DNA from: Mucilaginibacter terrenus
GTDB lineage: Bacteria > Bacteroidota > Bacteroidia > Sphingobacteriales > Sphingobacteriaceae
Length of the DNA stretch: 64,000 nt
Direction of reading: 5' to 3'
NCBI RefSeq assembly: GCF_003432065.1
Contig: NZ_QWDE01000001.1
Location: 1,178,001-1,242,000, forward strand
Numbering within the stretch: position 1 is the stretch's first letter; each line of letters starts with the position of its first letter. Positions 18,411-27,099 of the stretch are shown here, in pieces. Under the pieces are notes generated by a model that worked only from the letters and a program-made list of their open reading frames with translations, searched no databases and was not told where the DNA came from. The position numbers and the translations under genes were made by a program.

Positions 18411-20954
18411 ATGAATAATAAGATCAATACCAAGTATTTACTGCTAATACTATTCTTGTTTGTAAGCTCAGCGTTATCTGCTCAAACCATTGTTACCGGC
18501 ACTGTTACCGATGCCGGGAATAAACAACCGCTTCCATTTGTAACCGTTACTTTCCCCGGTAGCACAATAGGTGTTAACACAAATGACCAGGGCCAGTTTT
18601 CTATAAGATCTTCTCAGCCGTATACTCAGCTTAAAGCCAGTTACCTTGGCTATAAGGATGCCATAGTTCAGGTTACGCCGGGCAAGCAGCAGGTGATCAA
18701 CATCCGCATGTTTCCGTCTGCAAAATCGCTTACTGAAGTTACAGTAAAAGGAAAAAAGAACGCGCGCTACACCAATAAAGAGAATCCTGCGGTAGAACTC
18801 ATCCGCAAGGTTATTGCTAATAAAGATAAGAACCGGCCCGAAGCTTACAATTTTGTAGAATATAAACAATACGATAAGATGCAGTTCTCGCTCAGCAACT
18901 TGTCAGAAAAGATAACAGAGCGTAAATTCTTCAAGAAATATAACTTCCTTTTCGAGAATAAAGACAGTGTAAGCTATCCCGGCAAATCGTTACTGCCCAT
19001 TTACCTGGTAGAAAAGCTATCTCAGGTATACTATCGCAAAAGCCCTGAGATTAAAAAGGAAGTGCCGTTGGGAGAAAAAAGCGTGAACTTCGGCCCTGCA
19101 GTTGATAACGAAGGTGTTGGTCAATACTTTAAGCACTTGTATGCAGATGTTGATATATATGCTAACAGCTCTTACCTGCTTGGACGACAGTTTTTAAGCC
19201 CCATTGCTGATGCGGCACCCTCTTATTACAAATTCTTTATCACAGATACAATTACAACTGCCGACAACAAGAAACTGGTACAGCTAAGCTTTACGCCACG
19301 TAACACCAACGACATCTTGTTTGAAGGTGATATATATATTACGCTTGACGGTAACTACGCCGTACAAAAGGCTGCCCTTACCATAAATAAAAACATCAAC
19401 GTGAACTTTGTTCGCATGATGCATGTCGACCTTAGCTTTGAGGCCAATCCAGACGGTCGTTATCACCTTAGCCGCAGCAACACCTTTGCGGATTTCGGTA
19501 TCACGCAAAAGCGTAAAAGCGGGCTTTTTGGGGTGCGCACCGTTACGTTTGCTAACTATGTTGTGAACAAACAGGAGCCTGAGTTTATGTACGCCCCAAA
19601 TATGGAGGTGAACGACGAGGTGAAGCACCGAAGCGAAGAATTCTGGCGCGAGAACCGGCTCGATACACTTACCACAGCAGAATCAAAGGTTTATAAAAAC
19701 ATTGACAGCCTCACCCACATGCCGTCCTTCCGCCGTACTGCTGATTTGGTTACCCTTTTATTGGCGGGATATAAAGGTTTTGGGAAATTTGAAGTAGGAC
19801 CTGCAAGTACGTTTTATAGCTTCAACCCCATAGAAGGTTTTAGGCTGCGTGTTGGTGGCCGTACTACAACGGAGCTAAGCAAACGCTACTATTTTGAAGG
19901 ATATGGTGCGTACGGTTTCAAAGACGACCGCTGGAAGTACTTTCTAGCGGCAACATACTCACTTAATAGTAAAAGTATTTACCGTTTCCCGCAAAACTAC
20001 CTGCGTGTAAGTTATCAGCGTGACACCAAAATACCGGGCCAGGAGCTACAGTTTATACAGGAAGACAACGTATTGTTATCTTTTAAGCGTGGCACAAACG
20101 ATAAGTACTTGTATAACGATCAGTTCAAAATTGATTATGTGCGCGAGTTTGAGAACCACTTTTCGTATAAACTAGGTTATCGTAACTGGGTGCAAACACC
20201 TACCGGCACATTGTTCCCGTTTGTTGACAACAGCAACAACATCATTTACCACCTTACCACGTCAGAGGTATCTGCGGGTATCCGTTATGCTCCAAATGAG
20301 CAATACTACCAGGGTAAAATGTTCCGCACACCTATCATTAATAAATATCCAATTGTATCGCTCGACTTTACAGCAGGTTTAAAGAACTTTTTAGGCGGAG
20401 AATATAATTACCAGGACATAAAGGCAAGATTTGATAAACGCTTTTATATAGCTCCATTCGGATTTTCAGACGTAACTGTTGAAGGTTCGCGGATATTTGG
20501 CAATGTACCCTATCCGCTATTAAATATTCACAGAGCCAATCAAACCTTTGCCTATGTTATCGACTCTTATAACCTGATGAACTTTCTTGAATTTGTAAGC
20601 GACAGGTCAGCAAGTGTAAATATCGACCAGCATTTCGGTGGTTTCTTTTTTAATAAAGTACCTTTGCTAAAACGTTTAAAGCTGCGCGAAACAGCATCTT
20701 TCAAGGCACTATGGGGAGGAATAAGCACGCAAAATAACCCGGCTACCAATCCGGAGACTTTTCAGTTCCCGGTTAACGCTGCGGGTGCGCCTATTACCTA
20801 CACACTTGGCAATACTCCTTATATGGAAGCCAGTGTTGGTGTAGAAAACATTTTCAAGTTTATCAGGCTTGACGTTGTAAAAAGACTATCGTACCTGGAC
20901 CACCCGGATATTGCCAAGATTGGCTTAAGGGTCAAAATCAAGTTCGATTTTTAA
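18411..20954 (+). CDS. DUF5686 outer-membrane protein with N-terminal carboxypeptidase-regulatory-like domain
   Basis: An 847-residue exported protein. The signal peptide is MNNKINTKYLLLILFLFVSS ending ALSAQ. A CarboxypepD_reg-like beta-sandwich follows (VTGTVTDAGNKQPLPFVTVTF, about residues 26-110), then a long DUF5686 region. The C-terminal half is rich in barrel-like strands and ends in LRVKIKFDF with a terminal Phe, suggesting an outer-membrane beta barrel. Function is not established for the family. A paralogue lies at 52677-55241. Here it is 32 bp upstream of the phosphatidylinositol-phosphate synthase gene, so a role in the envelope lipid pathway is worth considering (inference). Confidence 0.8.
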   Translation: MNNKINTKYLLLILFLFVSSALSAQTIVTGTVTDAGNKQPLPFVTVTFPGSTIGVNTNDQGQFSIRSSQPYTQLKASYLGYKDAIVQVTPGKQQVINIRMFPSAKSLTEVTVKGKKNARYTNKENPAVELIRKVIANKDKNRPEAYNFVEYKQYDKMQFSLSNLSEKITERKFFKKYNFLFENKDSVSYPGKSLLPIYLVEKLSQVYYRKSPEIKKEVPLGEKSVNFGPAVDNEGVGQYFKHLYADVDIYANSSYLLGRQFLSPIADAAPSYYKFFITDTITTADNKKLVQLSFTPRNTNDILFEGDIYITLDGNYAVQKAALTINKNINVNFVRMMHVDLSFEANPDGRYHLSRSNTFADFGITQKRKSGLFGVRTVTFANYVVNKQEPEFMYAPNMEVNDEVKHRSEEFWRENRLDTLTTAESKVYKNIDSLTHMPSFRRTADLVTLLLAGYKGFGKFEVGPASTFYSFNPIEGFRLRVGGRTTTELSKRYYFEGYGAYGFKDDRWKYFLAATYSLNSKSIYRFPQNYLRVSYQRDTKIPGQELQFIQEDNVLLSFKRGTNDKYLYNDQFKIDYVREFENHFSYKLGYRNWVQTPTGTLFPFVDNSNNIIYHLTTSEVSAGIRYAPNEQYYQGKMFRTPIINKYPIVSLDFTAGLKNFLGGEYNYQDIKARFDKRFYIAPFGFSDVTVEGSRIFGNVPYPLLNIHRANQTFAYVIDSYNLMNFLEFVSDRSASVNIDQHFGGFFFNKVPLLKRLKLRETASFKALWGGISTQNNPATNPETFQFPVNAAGAPITYTLGNTPYMEASVGVENIFKFIRLDVVKRLSYLDHPDIAKIGLRVKIKFDF

Positions 20955-20986
20955 TTATTGTTGAATTTTTTTATTTTTATTATATA

Positions 20987-21700
20987 ATGGAACAGCAAAC
21001 ATCAATACGCACCAGTTTACAGCTGGGGATATACAAGATTATTGATCCGTTTGTTAAGCTGCTGATCAAATTGGGCTTAACACCAAATGCGGTTACATCA
21101 ATTGGTTTTGTATTGAACGTAGGCGTTGCGGCCATCTTCATTATTGGAGCTGAGGACGGAAACCGGGGGGATTTTACTTATGTGGGGTGGGCAGGTGCCC
21201 TTATCCTTTTTGCAGGATTATTTGACATGCTGGACGGGCAGGTTGCACGTTTAGGTAATATGAAATCGGTATTTGGCGCTTTATATGACTCGGTGCTTGA
21301 CCGTTATAGCGAACTTATTATGTTCCTGGGCATATGCTACTACCTGGTAGCCCACCATTACTTTCTGAGCTCTATATTCGCGTTTATAGCGCTTATAGGT
21401 TCGATGATGGTGAGTTACGTAAGAGCGCGTGCAGAAGGCCTTGGGGTAGAATCAAAAGGTGGCTTAATGCAGCGCCCGGAACGAGTTATTACCATCGGCG
21501 TCTTCGCTATAGCTTGTGGCATTACATCATCATACATCGGTGGCGATTATAAGCTGTTTGTACCCGGCATTCGCTTCCACGTGTTTGAAACCATGTCGGT
21601 TTTCACCTTTCCTATTGCAATACTTGCTGTATTAACAAATTTTACTGCCTTTAAAAGGTTAGTAGACGCCAAAAAGGCGCTGTCAGAGAACGAGCAATGA
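20987..21700 (+). CDS. CDP-alcohol phosphatidyltransferase, probable phosphatidylinositol-phosphate synthase
   Basis: A 237-residue integral membrane enzyme. The complete CDP-alcohol phosphotransferase signature is visible as DMLDGQVARLGNMKSVFG followed by ALYDSVLDR, giving D-x2-DG-x2-AR-x8-G-x3-D-x3-D. About six hydrophobic helices follow. Family members join CDP-diacylglycerol to an alcohol. Given ino1 upstream and a PAP2 ceramide-type transferase downstream, inositol-1-phosphate is the likely acceptor, giving phosphatidylinositol phosphate, as described for the inositol-lipid cluster of Bacteroides thetaiotaomicron. The stop codon overlaps the next start codon by 4 bases. Confidence 0.85.
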   Translation: MEQQTSIRTSLQLGIYKIIDPFVKLLIKLGLTPNAVTSIGFVLNVGVAAIFIIGAEDGNRGDFTYVGWAGALILFAGLFDMLDGQVARLGNMKSVFGALYDSVLDRYSELIMFLGICYYLVAHHYFLSSIFAFIALIGSMMVSYVRARAEGLGVESKGGLMQRPERVITIGVFAIACGITSSYIGGDYKLFVPGIRFHVFETMSVFTFPIAILAVLTNFTAFKRLVDAKKALSENEQ

Positions 21701-22302
21701 TCTGGTACAAAAGTTTAAGATTACCGTTACTTTTAGTAGGGTTAGTTATTTGCGCAACACGTACACAGGCGACAAGTATTACCGATCCGGACAGTCGTTT
21801 AAGGCTGAACAATGCTTACGAAGGCGAGAAGCCAATTGTTTTTCCTACGCCTCCTGCAGACCTCAGCAGGCTGTTCTACGTACAGCGTATGCCTAATATC
21901 AACACGCTGATATACGAGCTTAACATTGACAAAGAAACAGGTAAGCCCAACGAGGATGCACCGGTACACCCCTACTGGATACGTTATGCAGATAAAGGCC
22001 AGAAAGAAGAGCTGAACTATGTACAACGCAAGTTTGCTTATGGGCTGGTGCAGAAAAAGACCGGTGAAGACAAGTATGATATCAGGTTTGTGTCATACAA
22101 AAAATTTCCGCTTACCCTTATGAAGGGTGCTGACGGAAAATATCATATCTTCGCAACTGTTGCGCAAAAGTTAATGGCGCTTAGTTATATATTTATTAAA
22201 ATAGAGGGAGGTTCTTTCTGGTTGCCCAATATTGTGTATGTGGAGATGAGGGGCAACGACCCGGTGACCGGAAAAGAAATTACAGAACGTTTTAAACCCT
22301 GA
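21697..22302 (+). CDS. DUF4833 exported protein in the inositol-lipid operon
   Basis: A 201-residue protein with an N-terminal signal (LRLPLLLVGLVICATRTQA) and a single compact domain of the DUF4833 type: FYVQRMPNINTLIYELN, HPYWIRYADKG, LNYVQRKFAYGL and a C-terminal YVEMRGNDPVTGKE. No catalytic motif is recognisable to me. It overlaps the upstream phosphatidyltransferase gene by 4 bases (ATGA) and precedes the hydroxylase by 6, so translation is coupled to lipid enzymes. As I recall, a DUF4833 gene also accompanies the Bacteroides inositol-lipid cluster. It may be a periplasmic lipid-binding or processing factor. Confidence 0.75.
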   Translation: MIWYKSLRLPLLLVGLVICATRTQATSITDPDSRLRLNNAYEGEKPIVFPTPPADLSRLFYVQRMPNINTLIYELNIDKETGKPNEDAPVHPYWIRYADKGQKEELNYVQRKFAYGLVQKKTGEDKYDIRFVSYKKFPLTLMKGADGKYHIFATVAQKLMALSYIFIKIEGGSFWLPNIVYVEMRGNDPVTGKEITERFKP

Positions 22303-22308
22303 TGTTTT

Positions 22309-22935
22309 ATGGCAAGGAATTTTGTTTCTAACTCGCAAGAATCCGTAAGGATGTTCAAAAGCGACCTTTTAGAAGGGTTGTCTAAAGTGCACTACTTTGT
22401 GCCGATTATAATTTTTGTACCTGTTATACTGGTTTGCAGCTATTTTGCCTACACAAACAACATTGGTGTTGGTAACTATATATGGTTGTTTTTAGCAGGC
22501 CTGTTCATATGGACGCTTACCGAATATGTTATGCACCGCTTTGTGTTTCACTTTGTGCCAAAGGCGCCCTGGGCATTACGCCTGCACTTTATATTCCACG
22601 GTGTACATCATGATTACCCCAGCGACGCAAAGCGTTTGGTAATGCCGCCTTCCGCCAGCATACCTTTAGCTACCGCTTTTTACTTGCTGTTTAATGCTTT
22701 GCTGCCGGCCAATTACATTTTCGGCTTTTTTCCTGGCTTCATCTTAGGTTATCTTGTGTACGATATATCGCACTACGCCATACATCATTTCAACTTTAAA
22801 GGAAGCTTTTGGAAGAGGATTAAACAACACCACATGCTGCACCATTACCAGGATCCAACCAAGGGTTACGGTGTGAGCTCTCCCCTTTGGGATAAAGTGT
22901 TCAATTCGGATTTTATTAAAAAGCAGAATGGCTGA
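22309..22935 (+). CDS. Fatty-acid hydroxylase superfamily membrane protein, probable sphingolipid hydroxylase
   Basis: A 208-residue membrane protein of the fatty-acid hydroxylase/sterol-desaturase superfamily. The di-iron histidine boxes are intact: EYVMHRFVFH, HFIFHGVHHDYP, YAIHHF and HHMLHHYQDP. This pattern matches the FA2H/Scs7 group, which 2-hydroxylates the N-acyl chain of ceramides. Four membrane helices are plausible, two before the first His box and two between the second and third. It overlaps the next gene by 8 bases. Inferred role: hydroxylation of the sphingolipid made by this locus. Confidence 0.85.
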   Translation: MARNFVSNSQESVRMFKSDLLEGLSKVHYFVPIIIFVPVILVCSYFAYTNNIGVGNYIWLFLAGLFIWTLTEYVMHRFVFHFVPKAPWALRLHFIFHGVHHDYPSDAKRLVMPPSASIPLATAFYLLFNALLPANYIFGFFPGFILGYLVYDISHYAIHHFNFKGSFWKRIKQHHMLHHYQDPTKGYGVSSPLWDKVFNSDFIKKQNG

Positions 22936-23866
22936 TGCTGTTAATGGCAGCATCCGTATCAATCTTAAAAGTGTAAGTGTTGTAACGGGGCTGTCGGTTT
23001 TATACCTGATTATCTCCTACTTTCTGGTCGGCTTCAAAAGCGATCAGTTGGTGCTTATAGGCATCTTCAATGTACTTTTCTATGCATCGGTAGTTACCCG
23101 TAAATTCATCCTGGGTTTTTCTATCTTCATTGTCTATTGGATCATCTTCGATTATATGAAGGCGTTTCCAAACTACAATTATAATCCTGTAGCTATTGAC
23201 GACCTGTACAACGCAGAAAAAAGTTTATTTGGCATTTACGTTGACGGTAAGCTGTTAACTCCAAACGAATACTTTTTGATCAGGAGTACATCCTTCATCG
23301 ATGTAATGGCCGGTCTTTTTTACCTGTGCTGGATACCGGTTCCTCTTGGTTTTGCAGCCTACTTGTTCTTTAAAAATAAGCAGCAGTTCTTATACTTTTC
23401 GCTTACATTTGTTGTGGTAAACTTGCTGGGCTTTGTTGTTTACTATACCTACCCTGCGGCACCACCCTGGTATATACAGGCACATGGTTTTAACTTTCAC
23501 CCTTTAACTCGCGGTAGCACCGCCGGGTTGGACCGTTTTGACAAATACTTTAACGTAAATGTGTTTAAATCCATTTACTCTAAAGGGTCTAATGTTTTTG
23601 CGGCAATGCCGTCGTTACACTCGTCATACCCGGTTATAGTATTGTATTACGGAATAAAAAATAAGCTTGGTGTAGCAAATATCTTTTTCTTTATAGTAAC
23701 CGTAGGAATTTGGTTTACAGCTGTATATGCTAGCCACCACTACGTGTTGGATGTTCTGGCCGGTATTATATGCGCAATACTGGGTATAATACTATTTAAT
23801 TTAATTCTCTCTTCTTCTAAGCTTATCAAAAGGTCACTTGATCATTACGAAAAGATCATTCAGTAG
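22928..23866 (+). CDS. PAP2-superfamily transferase, probable inositol phosphorylceramide synthase
   Basis: A 312-residue polytopic PAP2-type protein. The active-site blocks are FAAMPSLHSSYPVIV (the SxH equivalent) and YASHHYVLDVLAGI (final His with Asp). The N-terminal part carries several helices and a YNYNPVAIDDLYNAEKSLFGIYVDG loop, as in Aur1-type enzymes. Known: members of this group move phosphoinositol from phosphatidylinositol to ceramide. It is the last gene of the operon. The context (inositol phosphate synthase, phosphatidyltransferase, sphingolipid hydroxylase) supports this reading over a simple lipid phosphatase. Confidence 0.78.
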   Translation: MADAVNGSIRINLKSVSVVTGLSVLYLIISYFLVGFKSDQLVLIGIFNVLFYASVVTRKFILGFSIFIVYWIIFDYMKAFPNYNYNPVAIDDLYNAEKSLFGIYVDGKLLTPNEYFLIRSTSFIDVMAGLFYLCWIPVPLGFAAYLFFKNKQQFLYFSLTFVVVNLLGFVVYYTYPAAPPWYIQAHGFNFHPLTRGSTAGLDRFDKYFNVNVFKSIYSKGSNVFAAMPSLHSSYPVIVLYYGIKNKLGVANIFFFIVTVGIWFTAVYASHHYVLDVLAGIICAILGIILFNLILSSSKLIKRSLDHYEKIIQ

Positions 23867-24087
23867 GCTATATTCAAGATTGTGAATAGTATTGTGTACA
23901 ATTATTTAATAGTATTTACATTAAGCATACTGTTGATAAATATAATTTATGCACTTTTACCTGCATATCAGCGGGTTATATCATCCATACCTCAGATTGC
24001 AAGCGCCGGATGAACTTAGAAGCTTGTTACACTTATTCGGGCATGCAATTTGAATAACAATGGTGTATGTATGATATCTGCAACCAG

Positions 24088-24861
24088 ATGAAAAAACTAT
24101 TTATCCTTACCGCACTTCTATTTGCCGTATCCAGCCTAAAAGCAGCGCAGCATAGTGATCTTGACAGTTTGAAACAAAAGCTGCAATTGATTGCCTATGA
24201 TTCACTAAAAGCTCCTGTATATACCGAAATAGCTAACGAGTATTTAAAATATGATACGATAACCAACCGAGGCATGAGGTTGAGATATCAAAACGAAGCT
24301 ATCAACTACAGCATGATGGCTTTGCACTTGTACAGCCGTTACGATGATACATTAGGGTTGCGTACCTCATTCGAAGCATTATCTAAGGTATACACATCTC
24401 AGCGCAAGTTTGCACAGGCCAAATGGTTTATTCTGCAAAGCAACAGTATCTCCAGATTAAGGAACGATACTACAAACATTATATCTTCTCTTGTAAAGTT
24501 GGCCAACATAAAAATGCTTATTAAAGATTATAAGCTGGCCATGCGCGACCTTAATGAAGCTCTTGGTATGTCAATAAAGATCCGCACACCGCAAATGGAA
24601 GCCCTTGTACAAAAGAATTACGGATTTCTGTACAACAGAATGAAGGATTATGAAAAAGGCACGATTGCCATGAAGCGTGCAGATGACATACTGGACAGCA
24701 TTAAAAAAGATGAAGAAGCTAAACTTACTGCGCTGCAAGTAGCACCTGATACCTCTGGTAGTAAGAAAGTAAAGCCGGTAACGAAAAAAAAACTACTCGC
24801 ATCGTCCACAAAGAAAGCAGTTCGCAAAGCTCCGGTCAAAAAATTGGTAGCATCGTTATAG
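24088..24861 (+). CDS. Secreted TPR-repeat protein, probably frameshifted at a poly(A) tract
   Basis: As read, 257 residues: signal peptide MKKLFILTALLFAVSSLKAA, then helical TPR-like repeats (about 60-205), then a Lys/Ala-rich tail ending at 24861. A run of nine A bases at 24784-24792 sits in the tail. One extra A would switch to a frame giving a Ser/Gln linker (KESSSQSSGQK), a transmembrane helix IGSIVIVTSIIVILVVIFS and a basic end YRKRNT, stopping at 24920. That is far more protein-like than the Lys-rich tail. The gene may be broken, phase-variable or misread at the homopolymer. The ATG at 24088 begins a good signal peptide. Confidence 0.7.
   Translation: MKKLFILTALLFAVSSLKAAQHSDLDSLKQKLQLIAYDSLKAPVYTEIANEYLKYDTITNRGMRLRYQNEAINYSMMALHLYSRYDDTLGLRTSFEALSKVYTSQRKFAQAKWFILQSNSISRLRNDTTNIISSLVKLANIKMLIKDYKLAMRDLNEALGMSIKIRTPQMEALVQKNYGFLYNRMKDYEKGTIAMKRADDILDSIKKDEEAKLTALQVAPDTSGSKKVKPVTKKKLLASSTKKAVRKAPVKKLVASL
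24784..24792 (+). repeat. Nine-base poly(A) tract at the putative frameshift
   Basis: The run A9 is preceded by ACG and followed by CTACTCGC. Upstream TPR coding and the downstream transmembrane frame are joined only if the run has 10 (or 7) A residues. Confidence 0.8.
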
Positions 24862-24972
24862 TTACTTCTATCATTGTTATCCTTGTTGTAATATTTAGCT
24901 ACAGAAAAAGGAACACATAATCAGCTTTTGCCAAACTAAACCTTAAATGTTTCACGTTGTCCTATATACGTG

Positions 24973-25548
24973 ATGAGAAAATACATCTTAGGTATAGCTT
25001 TAATAGCCACTCTGGCAACTGTAAGCAGTTTCGCGTATTTGCAGGAAGAGACTAGCTACGATAACTTTAAACAGGATTTCTTACGTCTTATCAATAAAAC
25101 ACGGCAAATGGGGTGTAATTGCGGTAACACGTATTACCCGCCTGCAGCGCCGTTGGTTTGGAACAACAACCTGGAGAAAGCAGCACAAGGCCATGCTAAA
25201 GACATGTCTAAACGCAGCTATTTCAGCCACACCAGTAAAGATGGCCGCAGCATGGAGGACCGAATAGTATTTGCTGGGTATTACTTCAAAGGATTTAAAA
25301 GCTTTATGATTGGTGAGAACATTGCTTTTGGTCAGACCAGTATTGATGAGGTAATGGCCGGCTGGTTTAAAAGTGAGGGTCATTGCAAAAATCTGATGAA
25401 CCCGGGCTTTCAAGAAGTTGGTGTCGCCGAAGTAAACAAGTACTGGGTGCAGGACTTTGGAGGTCGAGAATCATTTTCTGCCGAACAGCAAAAACTTATT
25501 AAACAAGGAAAATACAGGCTGATACAAAAAGACGTAAGCAGCCACTAG
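24973..25548 (+). CDS. CAP-domain (SCP/YkwD-like) secreted protein
   Basis: A 191-residue exported protein with a signal peptide MRKYILGIALIATLATVSS. A CAP domain covers most of the rest: FLRLINKTRQ, LVWNNNLEKAAQGHAKDMSKR, SYFSHTSKDGRSMEDRI, IGENIAFGQ, WFKSEGHCKNLMNPGFQEVGV. The His and Glu residues of the CAP cavity (HAKDM, SHTS, GEN, SEGH) are present. Bacterial members are of uncertain function and are often cell-wall or stress associated. ATG at 24973 directly follows a GTG at 24970. Its 3' end overlaps the convergent DUF1456 gene by 4 bp. Confidence 0.88.
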   Translation: MRKYILGIALIATLATVSSFAYLQEETSYDNFKQDFLRLINKTRQMGCNCGNTYYPPAAPLVWNNNLEKAAQGHAKDMSKRSYFSHTSKDGRSMEDRIVFAGYYFKGFKSFMIGENIAFGQTSIDEVMAGWFKSEGHCKNLMNPGFQEVGVAEVNKYWVQDFGGRESFSAEQQKLIKQGKYRLIQKDVSSH

Positions 25549-25796
25549 TGCTCTTGTGCTGGCTTCTCGCGTTTGTCTGGCATAGGGCCGCGTTTGTAAA
25601 TCACCAATCCGTTTAGGAAGTTACGTAACAGCTGATCTTTACAAGGCATAAAATTTGGATGATCATCGGCGCGGAAGATGGCGCTTAGCTCTGTCTTAGT
25701 CGTTCTGAAGTTTACTAGCTTTAAAATTTCAATAATGTCGTCATCGCGTAGCTGAAGCGCTACTCGGAGTTTTTTCATTACTTCATTATTGCTCAT
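25545..25796 (-). CDS. DUF1456 (YehS-like) protein
   Basis: An 83-residue protein matching one DUF1456 unit: MSNNEVMKKLRVALQLRDDDIIEIL, then TKTELSAIFRADDHPNFMPCKDQLLRNFLNGLVIYKRG. The E. coli relative YehS carries two such units, whereas this protein has one. The function is unknown. It follows fabF with a single base between, so it is the last gene of the operon MBL hydrolase-truC-fabF-DUF1456. Confidence 0.85.
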   Translation of the reverse strand: MSNNEVMKKLRVALQLRDDDIIEILKLVNFRTTKTELSAIFRADDHPNFMPCKDQLLRNFLNGLVIYKRGPMPDKREKPAQEH

Positions 25797-25797
25797 G

Positions 25798-27033
25798 CTA
25801 TATCTTTTTAAATACTACCACACCATTGTGGCCACCAAAGCCAAATGTGTTGCTTAATGCTGCATTTACCTTTTTGTCTATCGACTCTCCTGTAACAATA
25901 TGAAGATCCTGCGGTATTTGCGGGTCAATGGTTGTGGTGTTAATGGTTGCCGGTATAATGCCGTCGGTAATTACTTTTACGCTGATTATAGCCTCTACCG
26001 CACCAGCTGCCCCTAACAGGTGCCCCGTAACAGATTTTGTTGCGCTTACCATAACATCGTGTCCGTCAAAAACAGATTTTATTGCTTTAGCTTCGCTGAT
26101 ATCACCAACAGGTGTAGAGGTAGCGTGTGCATTCACAAAGCCGATATCTGTTGTATTTACGCCTGCATCTTCCATCGCCAGGTGCATAGCACGTATAGCA
26201 CCTTTACCTTCCGGGTGTGTTGCGGTAATGTGATAAGCGTCTGATGTCATAGCTGCACCGCCCACTTCTGCATAAATGTGTGCGCCGCGGGCTTTCGCAT
26301 GCTCGTATTCTTCCAACACTAATATACCAGCACCCTCGCCCATTACAAAGCCATCACGTTCTATATCAAATGGGCGTGCCGCTTTTGTAGGATCGTCATT
26401 ACGTGTAGATAAGGCTTTTAGTGAATTATAACCACCGATTGACGCTTCTGAAATAGGCGCATCAGAGCCGCCGGTAATAATAATTTTAGCTTTACCCCAC
26501 TTAATGTAGTTAAAAGCGTCCATGATAGCTGTATTTGCACTGGCGCAAGCCGATGCAGCCGAAAAGTTAACCCCCATAAAGCCGTGCTTAATAGATATTA
26601 GACCGGCAGCCATATTCACCAATGTTTTAGGAATAAAGAAGGGATTAAAGTGTGGTTCATAACCCTTCTCCGCAAATTCGCGGTATTGGTGTTCAAAGGT
26701 ATCCATACCACCCTGAGCTGTTCCAAATATCACACCTATATCAAACGGCGACATGGTGCTTACATCTACACCTGCATCCTTAATAGCCTGATCGGCTGCA
26801 ATAAGCGCGTACTGTGTGTAAAGGTCACTTCGCTTTATCTCATTGCGGTCAAGGTAGTTTGCAGCGTTAAACTCAGGTATCTGGGTAGCAAAACGTGTCT
26901 TAAACTTTTCGGTATTAAACCGGGTAATCGGTATGGCAGGGCTCCTGCCTTCAACAATAGTGTTCCAAAATCCGGCGATGTCGGTGCCGCAGGCAGAGAC
27001 AACGCCCATGCCGGTAACTACAACTCTTTTCAT
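25798..27033 (-). CDS. fabF: 3-oxoacyl-[acyl-carrier-protein] synthase II
   Basis: A 411-residue beta-ketoacyl-ACP synthase. The catalytic triad is visible: C163 in FSAASACASANTA, His in FVNAHATSTPVGD and His in KSVTGHLLGAAGAVEA, with the C-terminal NTFGFGGHNG loop. It elongates acyl-ACP with malonyl-ACP in fatty-acid synthesis. The length and motifs are those of FabF rather than FabB or the chain-length factor. The longer frame begins with TTG at 27039; ATG at 27033 gives the standard MKRVVVTGMG start. It lies between truC (66-bp gap) and a DUF1456 gene. Confidence 0.92.
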   Translation of the reverse strand: MKRVVVTGMGVVSACGTDIAGFWNTIVEGRSPAIPITRFNTEKFKTRFATQIPEFNAANYLDRNEIKRSDLYTQYALIAADQAIKDAGVDVSTMSPFDIGVIFGTAQGGMDTFEHQYREFAEKGYEPHFNPFFIPKTLVNMAAGLISIKHGFMGVNFSAASACASANTAIMDAFNYIKWGKAKIIITGGSDAPISEASIGGYNSLKALSTRNDDPTKAARPFDIERDGFVMGEGAGILVLEEYEHAKARGAHIYAEVGGAAMTSDAYHITATHPEGKGAIRAMHLAMEDAGVNTTDIGFVNAHATSTPVGDISEAKAIKSVFDGHDVMVSATKSVTGHLLGAAGAVEAIISVKVITDGIIPATINTTTIDPQIPQDLHIVTGESIDKKVNAALSNTFGFGGHNGVVVFKKI

Positions 27034-27099
27034 TAACAATAATAGGCTCTAGATAGCCGATGCAAAAGTAACACAGTATTTGAGTATTTGTTATTTTTT

